Shown: positions 19,645-31,814, counted from the first letter of the stretch. The stretch: 64,000 nt of DNA from Hyposmocoma kahamanoa (GCF_003589595.1 NW_020653767.1:62001-126000); one strand, 5' to 3'. A program made the numbers and translations. The notes: generated by a model from the sequence alone, not told the origin.

Positions 19645-21400
19645 AATGGAGTTTAGCTCGTGCTTACGACTCTTACCCCGCCGACGAGAACCGTCGTTTC
19701 CTGCGGGCTTTACAGAGAGACGTAAAGATGCGTATGGACGAGGTATGTTAAAGTCGATGTGAAAAGCTCCTAGAACAATTCGAGCCCACCCACCAAGCCT
19801 TCTGGCAACTAACCCGTTCTCCGTCCGGCACAGTTGCCCAAATGCCCCCCCTTAACCGACCCAACCGCACCCCAGCATTTGACGACGAGGAAAAGGCCGA
19901 ATGCCTGGCTGACAGCCTCGAAGCCCAGTGCTCCCCCAGTCTAGAGCCGGTCGACCCGACCCACCTCCTCCAGGTGGACTCCGAGGTCGAACTCAGAGCA
20001 ACCCTCCCGCCCTCCGACCCTCCTTTCCCCCGGTCACCCCAAAGGAAGTAGAATCGCTCATAAAGGGCATGGCCCCTAACAGTATCTCCAACAAGGTGCT
20101 TAAACAGCTTTCTGCACCCCTCATCTGTCTCCTGACTGCAATTTTTAACGCCGCTCTGACCAACTGCATCTTTCCGCAAAAGTGGAAAGAGGCGGTGGTC
20201 ATCGGTATTCACAAGCCCGGGAAACCTCCATCTGAATCCTCTAGTTACCGTCCCATCTCCTTGCTTAACACCATGGGCAAACTCTATGAGCACATCCTCT
20301 GCGCCCGCCTCAGAAACTACGTCGTGTCTCACAATCTCCTCCTAGACACACAGTTTGGTTATTGAGCTAGGCACTCATGCGTCCAGCAAGTGCACCGGAT
20401 AGTGGAATATATCTCCGAAGGTTTCGATCGCCCCCGCTTCATGCCCACCGGCGCCCTCTTCTTCGATGTGGTAAAAGTTTTCGACAAAGTCTGGCACAAC
20501 GGCTTACTATACAAGCTGTACAATCTCGACGTGCCTGATCGTCTCGTGCACATCATTCGAGACTTCTTGTCGAACCGCTATTTCCGCTACCGAGTTGAGG
20601 GCGCACTCTCATCCCCTCACCCCGTACACTTGCGATATCCCGAAGTATCAGGCAGTAAATCTCGCCCTCTTTGCCGACGACACTGCGCTCTACTATTCGG
20701 CGCGCAGCTCCAAGTTAGTTTCCGCGGCTCTCCAAAAAAACAAGCATAGCAAACTCTCCCTTCGCTATAAGGTGAGACTGTACACGACCTGCATCCGCCC
20801 AATCATGACGTACGCCAGCGTCGCTTTTGCTCAGGCAAATCCCGCGCTAATACACCACATGCAGGCTCTCTAAAATAGATTCATGCGGAACGCGACGGGT
20901 GCCCCGTGGTACCTGCGCGACGCTAACCTCCACATAGATTTACGGCTCCCCACAATAGCCCAATTCATGAAACAGGCATCGAGGAAATACTTCGACTCTG
21001 CTCCTCACCACCCCAACCCCCTCGTGGTGGCTGCATCCTCTTACGACCCCCTCAGGGAACAACCCCACCACGTAAACAGGACCCGTCGGCCAAGGGAAGT
21101 CCTCAACGACCCTGACGACCCTATCACTCTCGCCACTTTGAAGGCCAACCAGATCGCTAGTCAGTCCCGTCCCTCACGCACCAACCGTCCTCGCCGGCGA
21201 GGTCGTAGATCCTTTATTTCAGCACGCCCTTCTGGCGGAAGTCTCCAGTAGCCCCTGAGCCGACATCCGTGCCCACTTGGGCGCCCTCAGACCCGCTACT
21301 TAGCTTTAAGTTTATTTTAGGGGTTATGAGCCTTCAGCTCGCCCTTTTCTCCGGTCACGCAGTCAAGGCCATCAGTAACCAACTGCAAAAATCCTTCCCA
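19645..21400 (+). mobile_element. Jockey-type LINE, truncated and decayed
   Basis: The visible order is a Pro-rich linker (about 19850-20040), TPKEVESLIKGMAPN, IFPQKWKEAVVIGIHKPGKP, SSSYRPISLLNTMGKLYE, LLDTQFGY-stop, then GALFFDVVKVFDKVWHNGLLYKLY (motif A), then FLSNRYFRYRVEGALSSPHPV. A deletion then removes motif B, and in another frame YTCDIPKYQAVNLALFADDT (FADD retained) follows. The C-terminus (MRNATGAPWYLRDANLHIDL) runs to about 21250, then a 3' UTR (GGGGTTATGAGCCTTCAGCTCG) and a poly(A) near 21400. Its GC content is far higher than its flanks. Stops, frameshifts and the palm deletion make it non-functional. Confidence 0.8.
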
Positions 21401-21593
21401 AAAAAAAATTAAGTTTAGTTGTAAAGCGTGATAGCTTGTGAATGATGTGTGAGACATGTTATGTGCGTATTTCATGTTCAAATTCTTTAAATATCTGTTT
21501 CTTTTGCAATAATGGAATCATCTTCATCACTACATAACAAATAGGAACCAGTGATGTTGATGGAAAAGAAAACATAAAAAAATGTGTCAGGTG

Positions 21594-23548
21594 CTCTATA
21601 AAGGTGGTTTGCCACCGGCGAGGCGAAGAGAGATGAGGCGAGACGAGAATAGAAATTTTTATAGCAAAATTTCAATTTTCTCCTCGCGCATCTTCAGTGG
21701 AAAAGATCTGGATTGACAAGGATGGGCGAGGCTAGAATTTAAATGTTTGTTAATGTAATATTGAACCGTATTGCTGCCTATATAGAGCATTATACTGTTT
21801 AACATTATAACGGAAATATGATTTCTCACGCGAGCTCGCAATGGCTATTAATATCAATCGCGAGATTGTGGGGTATGTAGTACGTACGATTTGAGATTTA
21901 AAAACAATGGTTTCATCTTATTCTACTTCAGTTAACATTATCTAATAATAATTTACGGGATATGTTTCTTCAACCGCGAACTTATCGCTAGATGAACTAA
22001 ACCGGTGCGATGCACGCTCAGATTCGGACGTGCTCACACAGTAAGAATTATATTAATTCGCGATCCGCGCGGTAATGACCGCTGCGCGTAATTGACTATG
22101 AGTTCCCAACAACTCATAGCCAATGAACTGCTGGCGTTCATACAACACGCCATCGACACTATGGACGAGGTCAGCATCATGCAGATCTGCAAATCAAACT
22201 TTAAAGAAGATGAGATTTGCAGTGGCAAGGCGCTGCTTTTCCGTGTGCTTGTCAAGGCCGAGCAGATGCCATCTCGCCGGAGGGATGGAGGAACGAAGAG
22301 TATCCAGGACATTATAACGATGTTAAAGGAAACCGACCCAGACGACGTGCCTGCTTTCGTGGCAAAGGAGCTGCACAAGCTGCCCCCTGTCACGTTCGAC
22401 CATGTCGATGTCACTAGGCTGCTTAAGGACATCACATCCCTGAAAGCAAGTCTGGCCGAAGTTCAATGTAAATTGGAGGCTTCGGATAACACCATCTGTG
22501 AGTTACGTGCCCAAGTTGTATTACTGAGTAGTGCAACTTCGGTAAGTAGGTCACTCGAGGCCTGTAACGTGAATACTCGTCGCGGGGCACATAATGCATC
22601 TATCGGCAGTTTTGAGTCGGCCCATATGGATGCGTCACCGACCGCTGTCGCTGAGCGCGATTCCCCGCGCCCCGCCCCTCGATTGTCCGCTCCGGCGGAG
22701 ACGTCACGCGTAAACACGTTGACCCCTCCACGTGATTACGCCGCTGTCGCAGCTGTTAACCGACCCGTTGCTCCACAACCACAAGCCAGGCAGCTATCAA
22801 CGAAGGGGATGAAAAAACCTCGTGTACCTGTCTCTGAAGTTGCAAAACCACAGAGGCAGACGGACCGGTGCGACGATGACGGCTTCACAAAGGTGGAGAA
22901 GAAGAAGAGGAAGCCCACCAGCCGTAACCTGTGCGGCACTGCACCGACAGGGTCCAACTTTTTGCTGCGTCCGGCAATCCCGACAACGCTGCTGTACCTG
23001 TCACGCCTGCATTACTCCACGAAGTCTGAGGAGATAGTGGAGTACATCAGGTTGAAATCCAAATACACCCTGAGGGTCGAGCGGTTGGAGTCCCGCCACT
23101 ACGTGAACTTTAATTCGTTTGTGGTGAGAGTGCCGACCGAACATCTGTCGACCTTCATGAAGGAGGAGTTCTGGCCGAAGGGTGTCCTATACCGGCGATT
23201 CCGTGGCCGGTTGCCTGACACCAGATGGCGCCACACGTCGCCGACAACCTAAATACGTGTTAAATTAGTAATAGTGTTATTTTATATTGTTATGTATGTT
23301 AGTCTGTAAGGTATGTATCTATGGGTCTCAGTAACCTGAATATAAATAAAGAAATAAAAGAAATAAATAAAATAAAATAAACAGTTCTGAATCTTCACTA
23401 TTCCCAGTCACAGCGCGAGCTCGCGAGACATCGCGATGGCTCGCGCGAGCCATTGCGAGCTCTTAATAGCAATTTTTGGTGGAAATGGGCCGGCGATATT
23501 TCAATTCTCGTCTCTTCACGCCTCGCCGGTGGAAAACTACCATTAGAG
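21594..23548. mobile_element. 2-kb inverted-repeat element carrying an ORF1-like gene
   Basis: The left end (CTCTATAAAGGTGG, then CCACCGGCGAGGCG, then GAGACGAGAAT within 21594-21650) is inverted at the right end (ATTCTCGTCTCTTC, CGCCTCGCCGGTGG, then CATTAGAG at 23541-23548). Further inside, GAGCTCGCAATGGCT (21832-21846) is perfectly inverted at 23448-23462. The interior contains an intact 384-codon frame and an AATAAA-rich tail. Either a MITE or foldback element was hit by a retroelement, or the structure travels as a unit. Confidence 0.6.
22098..23252 (+). CDS. ORF1-like protein of a LINE (no ORF2 nearby)
   Basis: The protein has 384 residues from the first ATG (22098) to the stop at 23250-23252. 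Residues 1-95 are helical and acidic. Residues about 105-150 form a probable coiled coil (TRLLKDITSLKASLAEVQCK). Residues 150-250 are a disordered Ser/Pro/Ala-rich linker with DYAAVAAVNRP. A basic patch near residues 275-287 (DGFTKVEKKKRK) precedes a C-terminal RRM-like fold with LYLSRLHYSTKSEEIVEYI, LRVERLESRHYVNFNSFVV and FWPKGVLYRRFRGR. I recall this architecture as ORF1 (nucleic-acid chaperone type) of lepidopteran CR1/jockey-like LINEs. The stop is followed by a short 3' UTR with a TATGGGTCTCAGTAACCTGAATA block and AATAAA repeats, and no RT ORF follows. An open frame this long suggests a recent or constrained copy. It could also be a domesticated gene. Confidence 0.65.
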   Translation: MSSQQLIANELLAFIQHAIDTMDEVSIMQICKSNFKEDEICSGKALLFRVLVKAEQMPSRRRDGGTKSIQDIITMLKETDPDDVPAFVAKELHKLPPVTFDHVDVTRLLKDITSLKASLAEVQCKLEASDNTICELRAQVVLLSSATSVSRSLEACNVNTRRGAHNASIGSFESAHMDASPTAVAERDSPRPAPRLSAPAETSRVNTLTPPRDYAAVAAVNRPVAPQPQARQLSTKGMKKPRVPVSEVAKPQRQTDRCDDDGFTKVEKKKRKPTSRNLCGTAPTGSNFLLRPAIPTTLLYLSRLHYSTKSEEIVEYIRLKSKYTLRVERLESRHYVNFNSFVVRVPTEHLSTFMKEEFWPKGVLYRRFRGRLPDTRWRHTSPTT

Positions 23549-24676
23549 GTTTAATTTCATTATTTATAAGTTTGGCCTACTGTAGTAATGATTATACAGC
23601 GACAAAACATCAAAATAATCGAGAACTCGCTCTATCTTTTTTTCTCCTTTTGAAATGAAAGAGGCAGACGCTTTGTCAAACTATTTGTAGCTAACTTCAC
23701 ACTGCATTTAATGTGGCATGTTGGCTGCATTATAATAACAATGGGTGGAGCTTTACGTCGGCAAGGCGCTTGCAGCGCGGTAAAAAAGTCTAAGACCAGA
23801 CGACATGGTGTGTTTGTTACGTTTCTCAGCGCTGGCAGCGCTTAGCGGTCTACCGAGGACGACGAGTTGTGTAAACTTTTTTTATTGAGGCTTACGTATC
23901 GAGTCGTCCGGACGGGCGTTTTGCGTTACAAATTATCTTGGAATTTTTCACGTTTTCCATCTGGTTTCAACGTTCCAGACTAGATTTTTGTCGTGAAAAA
24001 CTGTGATTAAGTGTTTTTGTAGAGTGCAGTGGCTGTGAAACGCGATGAGCACCCGTGCGTGACGGCGCGAGATTGCCTTCTGATTCACATTAATTATGTG
24101 AGCGGTGACGAACCATTTTAAGTGTGCGATAACACGCCCCGCTCCTTCGCAGTAGTTCGGCGGACATTTTATTCTTAGCTCGTGAGAAATTTATCGCGTC
24201 TCGTGTATCGCTAATATAAAATCAATACTGCGTCCTTAATCCTCTACCTTCCACATTGCATTATTCTATATGCTATAAGTACTTGACTACATACAATTAG
24301 AACAACACCCAAATTAAATCGCACTTTTGCATTGAAAAAATCTAGCTGCTTATATATATCTTGGCGAGTAAAAAATTTACTCGATTTGGCGGTCGTTTTT
24401 GAATAAAATTAAAAAATAGAGGTCGCCCCGATCGTTCCGTGACGTTGTCGCGCTTGCGTGCATAGCGAACGAACTTCGCATCACTACAGTCGTGAGTTGT
24501 GTGAACAAGTGACAGGGTTTCTTTAGCGGACCTCGCGTAGAAAAACAGTATTCGCTTTCCCAGCAGCGTCTGTATGCAGTGATAGTGTTTAGTGTAGTGC
24601 TGTGATCTGGTGTGGCCCTTGCCCGGGTCGAGAGTGCGTTTGTGGCGATCGATACGGAGCCCTATGGCGTTATAGG
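23549..24676 (+). promoter_or_regulatory. Presumed promoter and 5' UTR of gene 2
   Basis: CpG content rises from about 23750 (GTCGGCAAGGCGC, GAGTCGTCCGGACGGGCG, GTGACGGCGCGAGA), unlike the AT-rich surroundings, and continues into the first coding exon. I cannot place the transcription start. No TATA box sits at an obvious position, as is usual for broadly expressed insect genes. Confidence 0.45.
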
Positions 24677-24771
24677 ATGAGCCAGGGAGGGTCTCGGAGG
24701 CCCTTCTCGCGCGGGGGCCCGCGCTGGCACCCGCGATACAAGGAGTATTGGGACTATGAGCAGAATTACAG
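24677..24771 (+). CDS. Gene 2, coding exon 1
   Basis: ATG at 24677 (A at -3) opens MSQGGSRRPFSRGGPRWHP, followed by a Tyr/Glu/Trp-rich stretch ending EQNY, 31 codons plus two bases. The donor is AG|GTACTA at 24772. The first half is an RG-rich basic tail; the second half is aromatic and looks conserved. The frame is open upstream to an ATG at 24602, a possible longer start, but the GC-rich upstream codons look like 5' UTR. The phase-2 end fits exon 2 exactly. If gene 2 is an RNF38/RNF44-like E3 ligase, this is its N-terminus, but nothing in this exon proves it. Confidence 0.6.
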
Positions 24772-25550
24772 GTACTATTTACATGAGTAACCTTGAACAT
24801 AGCTACACCTATACATACATAGCATGATATCATAGCGATGCACGGCGCTAACTTTCGCTGCAAATTTCACTTGTTACGGTTCGCTTTCGATCTCGACGAG
24901 GCAGTCTACTTGTGGCTGTTTAGCATCTGTCTGTACTCGGTTACCGTTTGACGCCCTGGCGGGTCTTTTTCGTCGTTAAAACACATTTATTACGTTATAT
25001 AATGATGTTTTCGTGTTGGGCCAATGATGTCACCGATTAATCGAAATTTCAAATATTATCGCCTGCAGCTTCAACGTTGTTCACGAGCCCATCTCAGATG
25101 TAATGTACTATAATAGGACACAGGAGGTACATATGCACTCGTGTGCTAAATCATATTTACCTACTGTGTTTATTTACCAAATGGCTGTCATATTGTTATT
25201 GACCCAGTGATGTACAGACAATAGCAAATATTTATATTGATGACTTACATGCTAGACTCGTGTCTGCTTGGTCTTTGGAGGGTGCAATCCCATTTAGTTA
25301 ATTCGGACAAATTAATTTGGTCTTTTAGTTCCTTAGTTCCATGGGATCTGGGAATTGGGAAGGAACAGGAACCGTTTTGGTCTTTGAAGGACATGGAATT
25401 AAATAATCCATAGTTATTAATGGAATGTTTTATTGTTTTTCCTTTTTGGTGTAGGTACCTTTTGGGTTTTTCAAATGATGATTTGCATGTTTACAATTTT
25501 TTTATTTTTATTTTACATGTTACAATTTTATATCAAAATACATTTATATC

Positions 25551-26130
25551 GATACCAGAAGTGAAGTATCAATTAATGTAAGAGACAAACCACGGTTTTT
25601 CAGGAGAGCCAAAAAACATTTTTTTTTCCGTCTATAACTTTTTACTGTCTGCTCAAATTTTGATTGTGTCTAGAGCAAAACTTCTTAAAATTTCCTCTTC
25701 TTTCATGCTATGAACTAAAGATTTAGGAATGCCCAGTGGTTTAAATGTCCATGTCCATTGCCAAAAAAAACATTAAAAAAATATGTTTAGTTGTGCCTTT
25801 ATGTACTAATATTTGATGTGTAAACTGTGGAGGATAGTGTAAGCAGTAAGAGAAATAGAAAATTATATTAAAGGTTTACAATAGAATTACGTATAATTTT
25901 CTATTTCTCTTACTGCTTACACTATCCTCCACAGTTTACACATCAAATATTAGTACATTAAGGCACAACTAAAAATCTTTCTTTAATGTAAGGGACATGC
26001 CATATTTTAAACCACTGTGCATTCCTAAATTTTAATAATACCAATTGATAGTGGGTTCTTCCGAATCCAATGATATACGTAACTCATTTTCGACAAAATA
26101 TCCCTTATGTTAATTGATACTTCTGGTATC
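25551..26130. mobile_element. 580-bp palindromic foldback element
   Basis: The outer ends are inverted: GATACCAGAAGT..GTATCAATTAA at 25551-25575 against 26110-26130. The centre has two 82-bp arms (25786-25867 and 25892-25973) that are perfect reverse complements apart from one mismatch, separated by a 24-base loop. Intermediate parts (TTTAGGAATGC.CAGTGGTTTAAA) are also inverted. It is non-coding. Lying in an intron on the transcribed strand, it would form a long RNA hairpin. Confidence 0.8.
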
Positions 26131-28289
26131 AATATAGCTGTTGTATTTGAAGTTGCTATTTTATATACATATGTTTATTGATATGTATATGTATAACATG
26201 TATGCCAACACAAGGTGTGTGTTAAATTTCATATGGAAAATAAAAGGAAATGTGAAGCAAGTTTTAAGTATTTCAGTCTCACTCGAACTTGTATACTAAA
26301 AGCAACGACAGTCCACTGTCTAGTTCGTACTGTCTCACCTCATGTCTATGAACTGAAAGAACTAAGTCTCGCGTCTGTGGCTCCACAAACAATTCCCATT
26401 CCTACTGAACTAAAAGACAGGTGAACTATTAAGATTGTGCACAAGGTACTAGTTTATTTTGGTCAGCGTCTGGAATTCATTCCAAACGGTCCCTAGTTCA
26501 TGAACTACTCAAGCCTATTGCATGCTATGAACCCCAGTACCAACTTGCAGTTGTAAAAGGGTTTCCAATTTATAACTGTTGCAACTACATAAAAATATTT
26601 TACTTTCTTTTTCTTCACTTTTCACTAACCTAACATAAACTAAGTAAGAAGTACAAACCCAAAAGAGCAAAAATTAATCCTTTCCATAAAAATGTATGAA
26701 TCATGTCACAGGCATGAACCAAGTCTTGCGGTGGCTTTTTTATCTGTTTGTGTATCTGTGAGATTGGTGAGTACCTCGGTGGAGTCATGGCTGACTAACA
26801 TAATAAGAATGCATACGCATATGCTTGAAACTTTCAATATTGTGCATATTTTTAGTGCCATGCCCCAAATCCATGTCTACTCCAATTACTATTGATATGA
26901 TGTAGTAGGTATGAAGGCCTTGAAATATAATAATGTGGTTCTTATAATGTCAAATTTGGAGTAATGGGGAAAACAAAATAAATAAATGTCTCTTAAATAT
27001 TTTGAAACTAATATCTTAGCACACTCTATATGACAATAACAGAATCATTCAAGTAAAGGGAAATACTCAGCTGTCTCATTTCCCCCTACCTGGCAAAAGC
27101 ACTATGCACAGTATGACTCCTGCAGAGGGATGATTTTGCCCCTTACATTGAGGTCCTGGGCCACTAGTGCCTCATAGCTGTGATGTATCTGGGAAAATCG
27201 TAAGGTATGGTAGGCAAGGTAGTTTAGAAGCAGCTCTCTCTTACCATTAAAAGGAATATCAAACAGACATGTTTTATAGTGCTGTCTAAAAGAACTCTGA
27301 TCTTCCTGCACCTTTAATGATCTGATAGGTCTCACCCGTGCTTAGAAGACAAAGTTTATATACCCATTGAGTTATTGGTAAAACCTTCTCCAAGGTTTCA
27401 TCATGAAGCTTTCTTTTACTATTGCAGTAAATGGGAAACTGTGCTTGATGCGATAATACTCAAAGGTACAGGCTTTCCGCTGATGAATGAACCAGGAATA
27501 TTCTATATGATTCAGAAGCTTCTGAACTATGCTATCACAGGTCACTGTATATACAAGTGTATGAGACCAAAAGCCTTTCTCACTTTTCTCTTTGTCACTT
27601 TGTCAACTGAAAAATAGATAATATCGCATCCTCAATAATAAAGTGATGAATGTATATGTTAAAAGCCACACAACCTGCCAAGAGAGTCCTTATCTCAAGT
27701 TTTAGTAGGTTACCATATAAAATTAGTGTGTTAGAGAGTGCACCTTATACCATGCAAAGTGTATGGCCCGTGTGTCACCTGAAAACAGCAAAGCACGCAT
27801 GCACATAGATGATGAGTCAACCGTGACCATGGGAACTGTAAAGGGCCCGAAACGTCGGTTTGTTTGAAAGAACAAATATACGCTATTTAAATACGGAAAA
27901 ATAGTTTCATTTCCTATGCGTAACAATCGCGAAAACCTAAGAACTCGATACATACATCCACACCGAGAAATAGTCTGTTTTTGTTTAACATTTGTATGCA
28001 GCCATTTTTGTTGCTTGTTTCACATCCCTATAAATGTGATAGTGTGTGAGAGTCGTCTCTAACATGTAACCGTATGTCCCAAACTAGGCGATAGTGTAAG
28101 TCTTGGGGGTAGTCAGTACCCAAAACATCCTGAGCAATCATACTTTCCTCTGACTGTGAGGTCAGCAGGCTTCGCTAAGGTTGCCACACTGTCGGTGAAG
28201 GTATGAGTCGACAGTCCATCGTATATTTCACATACCTGTGACAATATGTATGGGGGATGAAGGAATTCAAAATCAAACAACGTAGGATT

Positions 28290-28480
28290 ATTGTGAATGT
28301 AGTAGTGCGATAGCATCACTGGGTGCGCGCACGCATGGCGCATGCGCAGGTAGCGACCTTCGGGGTCAACGGCCCCGCCCTAAATATACACGCGGATGCG
28401 TGTTCCTCGCACCGCTCCCACCCCGCACCCTCCGCCCGCGTCGTTGCTTGGCGTTGAAGTGACGTCATGATGCGTCTTTA
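28290..28480. promoter_or_regulatory. CpG-rich cluster: NRF1-like palindrome plus CRE
   Basis: GCGCATGCGC at 28338-28347 is the palindromic NRF1/Erect-wing core, followed by a GC-rich run, a TAAATATA at about 28381-28388 and a TGACGTCA cAMP-response element at 28460-28467. Such a cluster inside an AT-rich intron is a candidate alternative promoter or enhancer. Confidence 0.4.
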
Positions 28481-28794
28481 GATAAGGTATGATTAGATCT
28501 CTCTTAGCATTATAGGAAAGAACTTTGGGTTGGCTGAAACGGTCGTACAAACGTTAAAGCGTCGCGACGTACCATTTGTATCCTGCTTGCGGAATAGACC
28601 CGAATGGTCCCCTCGCCCTAAAAAAGACTGTCGCCAGGCGACGAGCCGCGTACCGTATTTCCCTTTTGCGACGCACGAACGCGTCGCGAGAAAACCCGCA
28701 TGTCAGCTCACCGATACGAGGACACGCTCAACCCGGAGATATTCCACTGAACGGTCTAAGTGAACTGTGCACTCAGTCGACAAAGAAAAGTCAT

Positions 28795-28896
28795 GCCCTA
28801 ATAGTTATTCCTATATGCCCCATGCCAGCACTAGGAATATAGGAATAACTATTGCTATACGAAGGGCATATAGGAATAACTATTGCTATACGATCG
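28795..28896. repeat. Short tandem and inverted repeat cluster
   Basis: CATATAGGAATAACTATTGC followed by TATACGA occurs twice in tandem (about 28838-28864 and 28867-28893), separated by GGG-type spacers. An inverted version (ATAGTTATTCCTATATGCCC) lies at 28800-28820, giving a local palindrome. Confidence 0.65.
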
Positions 28897-30177
28897 CAGC
28901 CTCGTTGTAAGGGATCAAGTTTTTATTAGAGCGATACCTGATAAGGGTGAACGCCCTCCGCCGCCCCTGCAGTGGTCGTAGCCAGCTAGAGTCGACTATT
29001 TAGTACACTCAACCACAGGTTGAGTTGTATGAACTGTTAATTTTTTATGGCTATTTAAATTACGACAAGAATTTTAACACTGCATATACCGGTTATGGCC
29101 GTTACATGCTGGCGGGATTGTTAAACGTTGCACATTCTATTATTGTCGATGTGGAGGCTCTGCTTACTCCACTCAGAGAGACAGCTGAGACGATATGAAT
29201 GAAATGTAACATTGCAGTTGACTGCTCGACAGGGCCTCTCCTAGCGATGGCAAAATGGCAAAGCTACATTCGTCAATCGCCTAGTTTCAACCACCGACAC
29301 CCAATTAGACAAAATTAGCAATATCCGCATTATTGTATACATTTACGTACTCGTATAATAAGAACTAACTTGTTTGCATTCATAAATAATTATTAACTAG
29401 CCGACACGTATCATCACTCAAATCCGTTGGTTAAAAGCGTCACCGCTTTTAGTTTTCCGTAATCGGGTAAAATGAAGTTATTCCAACCTATGTATTGACG
29501 TAAGCGCACCCAAGTGCCGCATTGCATAGAAAGCATGAGCAAGCCAGGTGCGGCCCCTAGCGGGGCGAGATGGCCAGATGGCTGCCGTACATAGTGTCAC
29601 ATAGTAACATGTGCAGGTTTTTTTGATTCAAGTACTTTTATGTAAGTATTTGCAGAAACGAACACGGGGTACACGAACTCGTCGATTGTAGTAAGTACAT
29701 TCATAACAGCGCAGGTGGTGATTCTCTGACTGGCGTTTTTAACACGGTTCGAAGTCATTGTTATCAAAAATGGAAAAACAAAACGCTACCCCTGTCAATA
29801 TTACAGATTGTATCCGAACACGATTTGCCGCTTCGAGACGAATGTGATTTCAATACGTAAGAAATATTCCTTAAAATATATGGATAATTATTAATGAAAA
29901 TAATTAAGAAGTACATTTTAATACTGATTTGGAGAAGATGAGTTTTAAAACCAAAAGTTTTTATGACTGTTTCATTGTGACAGCCTTGGGTCGTGTCGTG
30001 CTGCGGAATTTCAAACTTGACGCCTGTGCTCGGTGGTACGCGTGTATAGGTTAGGATATTGTACCTACTAAAGGCTGTGTCATTGAATTACTAAAATGCA
30101 TTTGTAGGGAGCACTGCTCTCTGCGTAACCTTGAGCTGGGAGCATGAGAGGTCAAGCGACACATCACTGTACCACGC

Positions 30178-30187
30178 GTGACGTCAC
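30178..30187. promoter_or_regulatory. GTGACGTCAC palindrome (CRE)
   Basis: A perfect 10-bp palindrome containing the bZIP cAMP-response element TGACGTCA. It is one of five such 10-mers within intron 1. Confidence 0.45.
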
Positions 30188-31381
30188 AGTCCATGAATGA
30201 ACCCGACTATCGCACAAATGAATCAATCAAGGATATTCCTTGGTACAGGGCCAGGGGTACCACACCGCCTGCGCTCGGGAGTGAAATCTGGGCTTCACTT
30301 TATGTATCCGCTCGAGGCGAGTCACCGGAGGTATTTATTATTAAATAACGCTCTTACAAAAATATACCATACACGTAAGGATATTGTCCAAAGAACGTGC
30401 TAATTCGTTACACGACAGGATGTACATCAAAATAAAAGCCTAAAACGAATTTTAGAATAAAGTATCTAATTTTGTACATAATTTATTTATGGAGATATTT
30501 ATTTTGAAGTACTACAGGTAATCTGCTAAATTTTGATTTTCAACTGAAGCCCTATAGTGAGTAAATAAGTACTCGTTTTTCCCAAAGTTTGCAAATTGCC
30601 TAGCGGTTGAACGATGCGCCGCCCGTCGCCGTGTCAGTCGCCTTCATCATCAGTATCAAATTTTCTCCGCCTGTTCTTATTTTATTCACATTAATTTCGA
30701 GTTCACACCTCTCCTCCTAAAATCTAGGCTCGCGTTGAAACACCCCGCCTTAACAGTTGATTACAATCTCAGACCAGGCAGTGCACAAATCACGTATGCG
30801 CATTGTGTGTGCCTCCTTATAAGTGGGCTACCTAACCGACCGTATTGTATCTAGGAATTCGATCGTTCGCATCTCTACTGACCTGCCAGCAACCGGGACG
30901 AACATAAAATCCCAACTTTTTGTCGTCAGGTATGAGTGCCTCTTTTTTTCTGCGACTTTTTGTCGCCTTCACTGCGCAGGTGTTGTTCAGCAGCGCACAT
31001 CAATATCAACTTTATCATTTGCGACGGAAAGTTGATATTGCATTCTAGATTACCGTTATAAGGTTATTTTTGTTAAGGATCTTTTTGAATGCGTCGGACA
31101 AAAGGTTTGCTTTAAACGTTTGGGTGCGGTTGGTGCCATTCCAAAGCACATCGGAGGGACGGCCGAACGCGTAAGCGCGCACCGCGCCGCGCCGACGGAA
31201 GGAGCCAGCGAGCGGTAAACACTAAATTCTTTCAGAGATTCAGATTCAGAGCGGTGCTCGAATTTAGAAAAAGCAAAGACACATGTTCGTAAAAATGTAT
31301 GGTACTTACATTAAAAGAAACGCACTACTATTGGAAATGTTTACTATTCTAACAATACAACACAAATATTCTTTATTAGCA

Positions 31382-31627
31382 GTTTTTAGTGGCAGTGGTA
31401 GAGCCTGCTAGTTAGACAGAGTTCATCCGGAGAAGTGCGGCCACCTTGCCACCTTAACTACTTCTGCCGCTAAGCGGTGAAGTGGGCGCTACTGCGTTTC
31501 AGTTGTGAAGGGTAAGGGTGCTGGTGAACTTTTTTTTATTATTCAATAGTAAGTGTGCAAATTACTCAAGGGATTTGTCAACCTATTTCTCAGGGTGGCG
31601 GGCGCAGTAGCAGTGCCCCTAGAGTCT
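31382..31627 (+). repeat. R1 dispersed repeat, front part
   Basis: It carries GTAGAGCCTGC, GAGTTCATCCGG, CCACCTT..CTACTTCTGCCGC, AAGGGTAAGGGTGCTGGTGAA and CAGGGTGGCGGGCGCAGTAGCAGTGCCCC, in family order. It is interrupted at about 31628 by SINE-A and resumes at about 31800 and again at about 31926-32035. Confidence 0.65.
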
Positions 31628-31800
31628 ACACTAGGGAAGCCTGTATCGCGGGTGCCATGGACACACACATATGTAGACAACCACAAATTACACGCAAACT
31701 CACGAGAGAAATAAATGTACGCCATACAAATATTTCTCCCGGCCCGGGAATCCAATCCGGGACCTCTGTTCTGTAACCGTTCGGCCACGGAGGCAGTTGA
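31628..31800 (-). repeat. SINE-A, antisense, inserted inside R1
   Basis: On the minus strand: GCCTCCGTGGCCGAACGGTTA (A-box region), a B-box region GGATTGGATTCCCGG, then TATTTCTCTCGTGAGTTTGCG and GGCACCCGCGATACAGGC. It interrupts the R1 sequence exactly between GTGCCCC and TCTTTGCGATTT. Confidence 0.75.
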
Positions 31801-31814
31801 ATCTTTGCGATTTG

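Noticed and set aside
19748..20332. Minus-strand frame of 194 codons
   Set aside because: It is the complement of the jockey-type LINE coding region, which reads clearly as RT on the plus strand.
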